This document shows positions 61,759 to 64,000 of a DNA stretch of 64,000 nucleotides, in pieces. Below the pieces are notes generated by a model. That model saw only the letters and a program-made list of their open reading frames with translations, searched no databases and was not told the DNA's origin. The stretch spans positions 496,001-560,000 of the forward strand of contig WGMG01000006.1 in NCBI GenBank assembly GCA_016125185.1, given 5' to 3'. Numbering within the stretch: position 1 is the stretch's first letter; each line of letters begins with the position of its first letter. The stretch is from Armatimonadota bacterium (GTDB lineage Bacteria; Armatimonadota; Fimbriimonadia; Fimbriimonadales; Fimbriimonadaceae). Made by a program: the position numbers and the translations under genes.

Positions 61759-62738
61759 AATATCTACTGCCACTGATCGCTCTCCTTTTCGTCGCCGGGT
61801 GTGGACCCAGCGGCGACACGAACTCAACGTCGAGTACCCCTTCTGGCGGTACGGTCTCATCGGGCGAAAAGCCCCTGGTTGCGTTTTCGCAGGCTAACTC
61901 TCAGGACCCGTGGCGAAAGGTTTTCGATGCCACAACCAAAGCCGAAGCCGACAAGCATTCCAGCGAATTTAGCTTTGAGGAGCAAGACGCATCGGGCGAC
62001 TCCAAGAAGCAAAACGACATCATCGACACCTTCATGGTCCGCAAGCCAAAGATCCTGCTCGTCTCGCCCAACGACACGGCTGTGACCAAGTCGGTAGAGA
62101 AGGCTTTTGACGCGGGAACGTCGGTCATTCTGCTGGATCGCGCCATCGAAGGCGACAAGTACACCTGCTACATCGGCGGCGACAACAAGGAAATCGGACG
62201 ACAAGCCGGTCAATTCGTGGCCGACAAGCTCGCCGGTAAAGGCGTGGTGCTAATGATTCAGGGCATCGCCGACGCGACGCCGACCCACGACCGACGCGAC
62301 GGCTTCATGGAAGTCATCAAGAAGTACCCGGGCATCTCGATCATCGATGGCGACGACTGCGGCTATCAGCGACAAAAGGCTCGCTCGTACATGGAGACCT
62401 TCCTTCAGACCGGCAAACACATCGACTGCGTTTACGCCCACAACGACGAGATGGCGATCGGCGCTCGCTTGGCTTGGGATGCGGCGCATCCGAACGACAA
62501 AGCCCCGCTCTTTGTGGGAATCGACGGATGCCAAAAGGAAGTGGTGAACATGATCAAGAGCGGCAAGCTCGACGCGACCTTCCAGTATCCGACGCCAGGT
62601 GCGAAGGGAATCGAGATCGCGGCGGAAATCCTGAAAGGCAACATGCCGAAGGACAAGAAGATCATTCTGCCGACGGTTCGAGTGGATAAGGATTCGGCTG
62701 ACAAGTACTTGGCGGACAACCCCAACCTCGCTCCGTAG
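61755..62738 (+). CDS. Sugar-binding lipoprotein of ABC transporter (RbsB-like)
   Basis: The 327-residue protein has a lipoprotein signal (MKYLLPLIALLFVAGC) and a Ser/Thr/Gly linker. A periplasmic-binding fold follows: VAFSQANSQDPWRKVFDATTKAEAD, ILLVSPNDTAVTKSVEKAFDAGTSVILLDRAIEGDKYTCYIGGDN, VYAHNDEMAIGARLAWDAA, FVGIDGCQKEVVNMIKSGKLDATFQYPTPGAKG. It resembles galactofuranose/ribose-class CUT2 binding proteins. It is coupled to the permease by a four-base overlap. The sugar is unknown; the surrounding GH172 genes make a furanose plausible (inference). Confidence 0.92.
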   Translation: MKYLLPLIALLFVAGCGPSGDTNSTSSTPSGGTVSSGEKPLVAFSQANSQDPWRKVFDATTKAEADKHSSEFSFEEQDASGDSKKQNDIIDTFMVRKPKILLVSPNDTAVTKSVEKAFDAGTSVILLDRAIEGDKYTCYIGGDNKEIGRQAGQFVADKLAGKGVVLMIQGIADATPTHDRRDGFMEVIKKYPGISIIDGDDCGYQRQKARSYMETFLQTGKHIDCVYAHNDEMAIGARLAWDAAHPNDKAPLFVGIDGCQKEVVNMIKSGKLDATFQYPTPGAKGIEIAAEILKGNMPKDKKIILPTVRVDKDSADKYLADNPNLAP

Positions 62739-62744
62739 GTCGAT

Positions 62745-64000
62745 ATGTTGACTTCAGCCCTCGCTCTCCAGGCAATTCTTCTGACGACCCAGAAGAAGCC
62801 GATCATCGTTCAAGGAAAGGACGTAGCTTTGCGGCTCGACTTCGTGAACGGGGAATGGCTTGAAACCTTTCTTGCAAAGGATGAGAAAGGCAAGTTTCGC
62901 GAGGTGCTGAAGTCGGCTACCTCCCAAGGATTACCCTTGGAGGAAGGGAAAACCGGCGTCACGGCGCTTTCGAGTCCGTCGTCGAGTTCACTTTTTGCTT
63001 CGGCGCCAACATTTGGATTCACGGATGCGAGCGTGGATAACTTGCAGTCTACGGGCACGCGCCGTCCCGTCTATCTGCACGTTGTCCGCAATGGCGTTCA
63101 TATTACGAAGGCCCTGTCGGTGCCATACACAGGTCACGAGATTAGGGTCAAATTGGAAGTACGCTTTGATGAAGCGCGACCCCAAATCGAATATCTATTC
63201 AACTCCTACGCCTTTGCGCCCGATGGAAAGACCATCAAGCAAGGTGGAATGCCGGACTCGACGTTCAGTCCAGGTTTGAGAAAGGAGAGCGACTTTGTCG
63301 TCGGAGATCACTTCTTCCGATCCCCGGCTATCAGTGCGCAGAAGGGAAGTCTGGCCGCCGTCCTGATTCCCGATGTCGAGAGCCTGAAGAAGGATCGGGT
63401 AATGCCGACCGTACTCGACCTCGACTGTCGTAATGGCGTCGTCGATGCGCCGCTGATGTCCTACGGATTCTGCGACTATCAACTTGCGGGTCATGTTTGG
63501 TACAGCCACGACCGCTCGATGGTGCGACATGTGCCGCAGACCCTGCACCTGGGCATGACGGTCATTGTCGATGCCCAAACCCGACCCTATTCGGCCCACG
63601 AATTGGCGGCCGACTACTCGTGGAAGGTCGGGCACGAATACTTCGACAAGATTCTGCCCCAGGCGATGCCGTTTGCCGACTACGCGAAGGTCTGCTATCC
63701 GGCGGTGTTCGATGAGCACTACGGCAACCAAAAGAACGGTTGGTTCGATGTCACGATCGACGGGAAGCCGTGCGGCGGCATCATGTCCGGTTGGGGCTGG
63801 CAGAACGGATGGGTGAGCTGGCAGGACTGGTTCAACAACCTTCGATCTGCATGGGGCATCCGCTGGTGGGGCCAAAAGCTGGACAAGCCGGATTGGGTCG
63901 ATAAGGCGGACAAAATGCTGAACTTGGCGCTCGCCGCACCGATGAATCAGGGCGCTTGTCCGACCACCTACATGAGCAAGGAAAAGCAGTGGAAGGGATG
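62745..64000 (+). CDS. Large secreted protein, cut by right edge, unknown
   Basis: My own translation runs open from the ATG at 62745, 6 bases after the binding-protein stop, to base 64000 (418 codons, no stop seen). The N-terminus (MLTSALALQAILLTTQ) is signal-like. The first 300 residues are beta-rich (LHVVRNGVHITKALSVPYTGHEIRVKLEVRFDEARPQIEY), then helical stretches with FDVTIDGKPCGGIMSGWGWQNGWVSWQDWFNNLRSAWGIRWWG. This resembles a beta-sandwich followed by an alpha/alpha-toroid, as in some glycosidases. I do not recognise the family. It is likely in the same operon as the sugar importer. Confidence 0.7.
   Translation, partial: MLTSALALQAILLTTQKKPIIVQGKDVALRLDFVNGEWLETFLAKDEKGKFREVLKSATSQGLPLEEGKTGVTALSSPSSSSLFASAPTFGFTDASVDNLQSTGTRRPVYLHVVRNGVHITKALSVPYTGHEIRVKLEVRFDEARPQIEYLFNSYAFAPDGKTIKQGGMPDSTFSPGLRKESDFVVGDHFFRSPAISAQKGSLAAVLIPDVESLKKDRVMPTVLDLDCRNGVVDAPLMSYGFCDYQLAGHVWYSHDRSMVRHVPQTLHLGMTVIVDAQTRPYSAHELAADYSWKVGHEYFDKILPQAMPFADYAKVCYPAVFDEHYGNQKNGWFDVTIDGKPCGGIMSGWGWQNGWVSWQDWFNNLRSAWGIRWWGQKLDKPDWVDKADKMLNLALAAPMNQGACPTTYMSKEKQWKG

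Overview
The window looks like chromosomal DNA of a free-living, Gram-negative-type heterotroph, most probably Armatimonadota (Fimbriimonadia-like). This is inferred from gene content: a PEP-CTERM protein, GH52, GH115 and two GH172 (DUF2961) hydrolases, HAF-repeat lipoproteins, DsbD and planctomycete/acidobacteria-style cytochrome–redoxin genes. I see no rRNA or other marker that would prove it. Base composition is GC-rich apart from one AT-rich gene at 11680-13164. Several genes appear to use near-leaderless starts, with a TAnnnT box 5-7 nt before the start codon.

Layout. 1-6250: a DUF4129 gene (cut by the left edge) with a membrane protein, a LolA-fold protein, a three-domain GH18/NodB/GT2 membrane enzyme, and a structured non-coding region ending in a strong terminator. 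6251-11418: DUF1801 protein, a secreted hydrolase-like protein, transketolase and tRNA-Arg(TCT). 11419-18650: an accessory stretch with an OLD-like ATPase/TOPRIM gene beside the tRNA, a possibly frameshifted small gene, two GYF-CD225 paralogues, a PEP-CTERM protein, an S9 peptidase and many 7-nt-periodic intergenic repeats. 18644-24557: three paralogous soluble histidine kinases with a FIST sensor, a rhodanese and a small unknown protein. 24656-34674: a divergent redoxin / cytochrome c-monooxygenase pair, an LVIVD-repeat protein, pheS, a REP-associated transposase module, dsbD, 4-hydroxyphenylpyruvate dioxygenase and an adenylate cyclase-like protein. 34777: tRNA-Thr(CGT). 35087-37715: DoxX-like and PhnB-like genes, a HAF lipoprotein and a small membrane protein.

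37720-49718 holds a glucuronoxylan-degradation locus: GH10 xylanase with a lectin-like partner, GH115 alpha-glucuronidase, a hexuronate-type MFS transporter, a LacI regulator with two matching operators, and a GH52 beta-xylosidase. GH10 cuts the backbone, GH115 removes glucuronic acid, the transporter imports it and GH52 finishes the xylo-oligosaccharides. An APH kinase, a tiny gene and an S37 peptidase interrupt the locus.

49715-55295 is the most unusual region. A BlaI repressor and a BlaR1-type M56 protease are divergent from a 1198-residue secreted protein ending in an erythromycin-esterase-like domain. Two BlaI-type operators lie between them. The BlaR1 homologue carries a jelly-roll, carbohydrate-binding-like sensor instead of a penicillin-binding domain. 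55323-64000: a HAF lipoprotein, two GH172 genes flanking a DUF433/DUF5615 toxin-antitoxin pair, and a sugar ABC permease plus binding lipoprotein with no ATPase, followed by a large secreted protein cut by the right edge.
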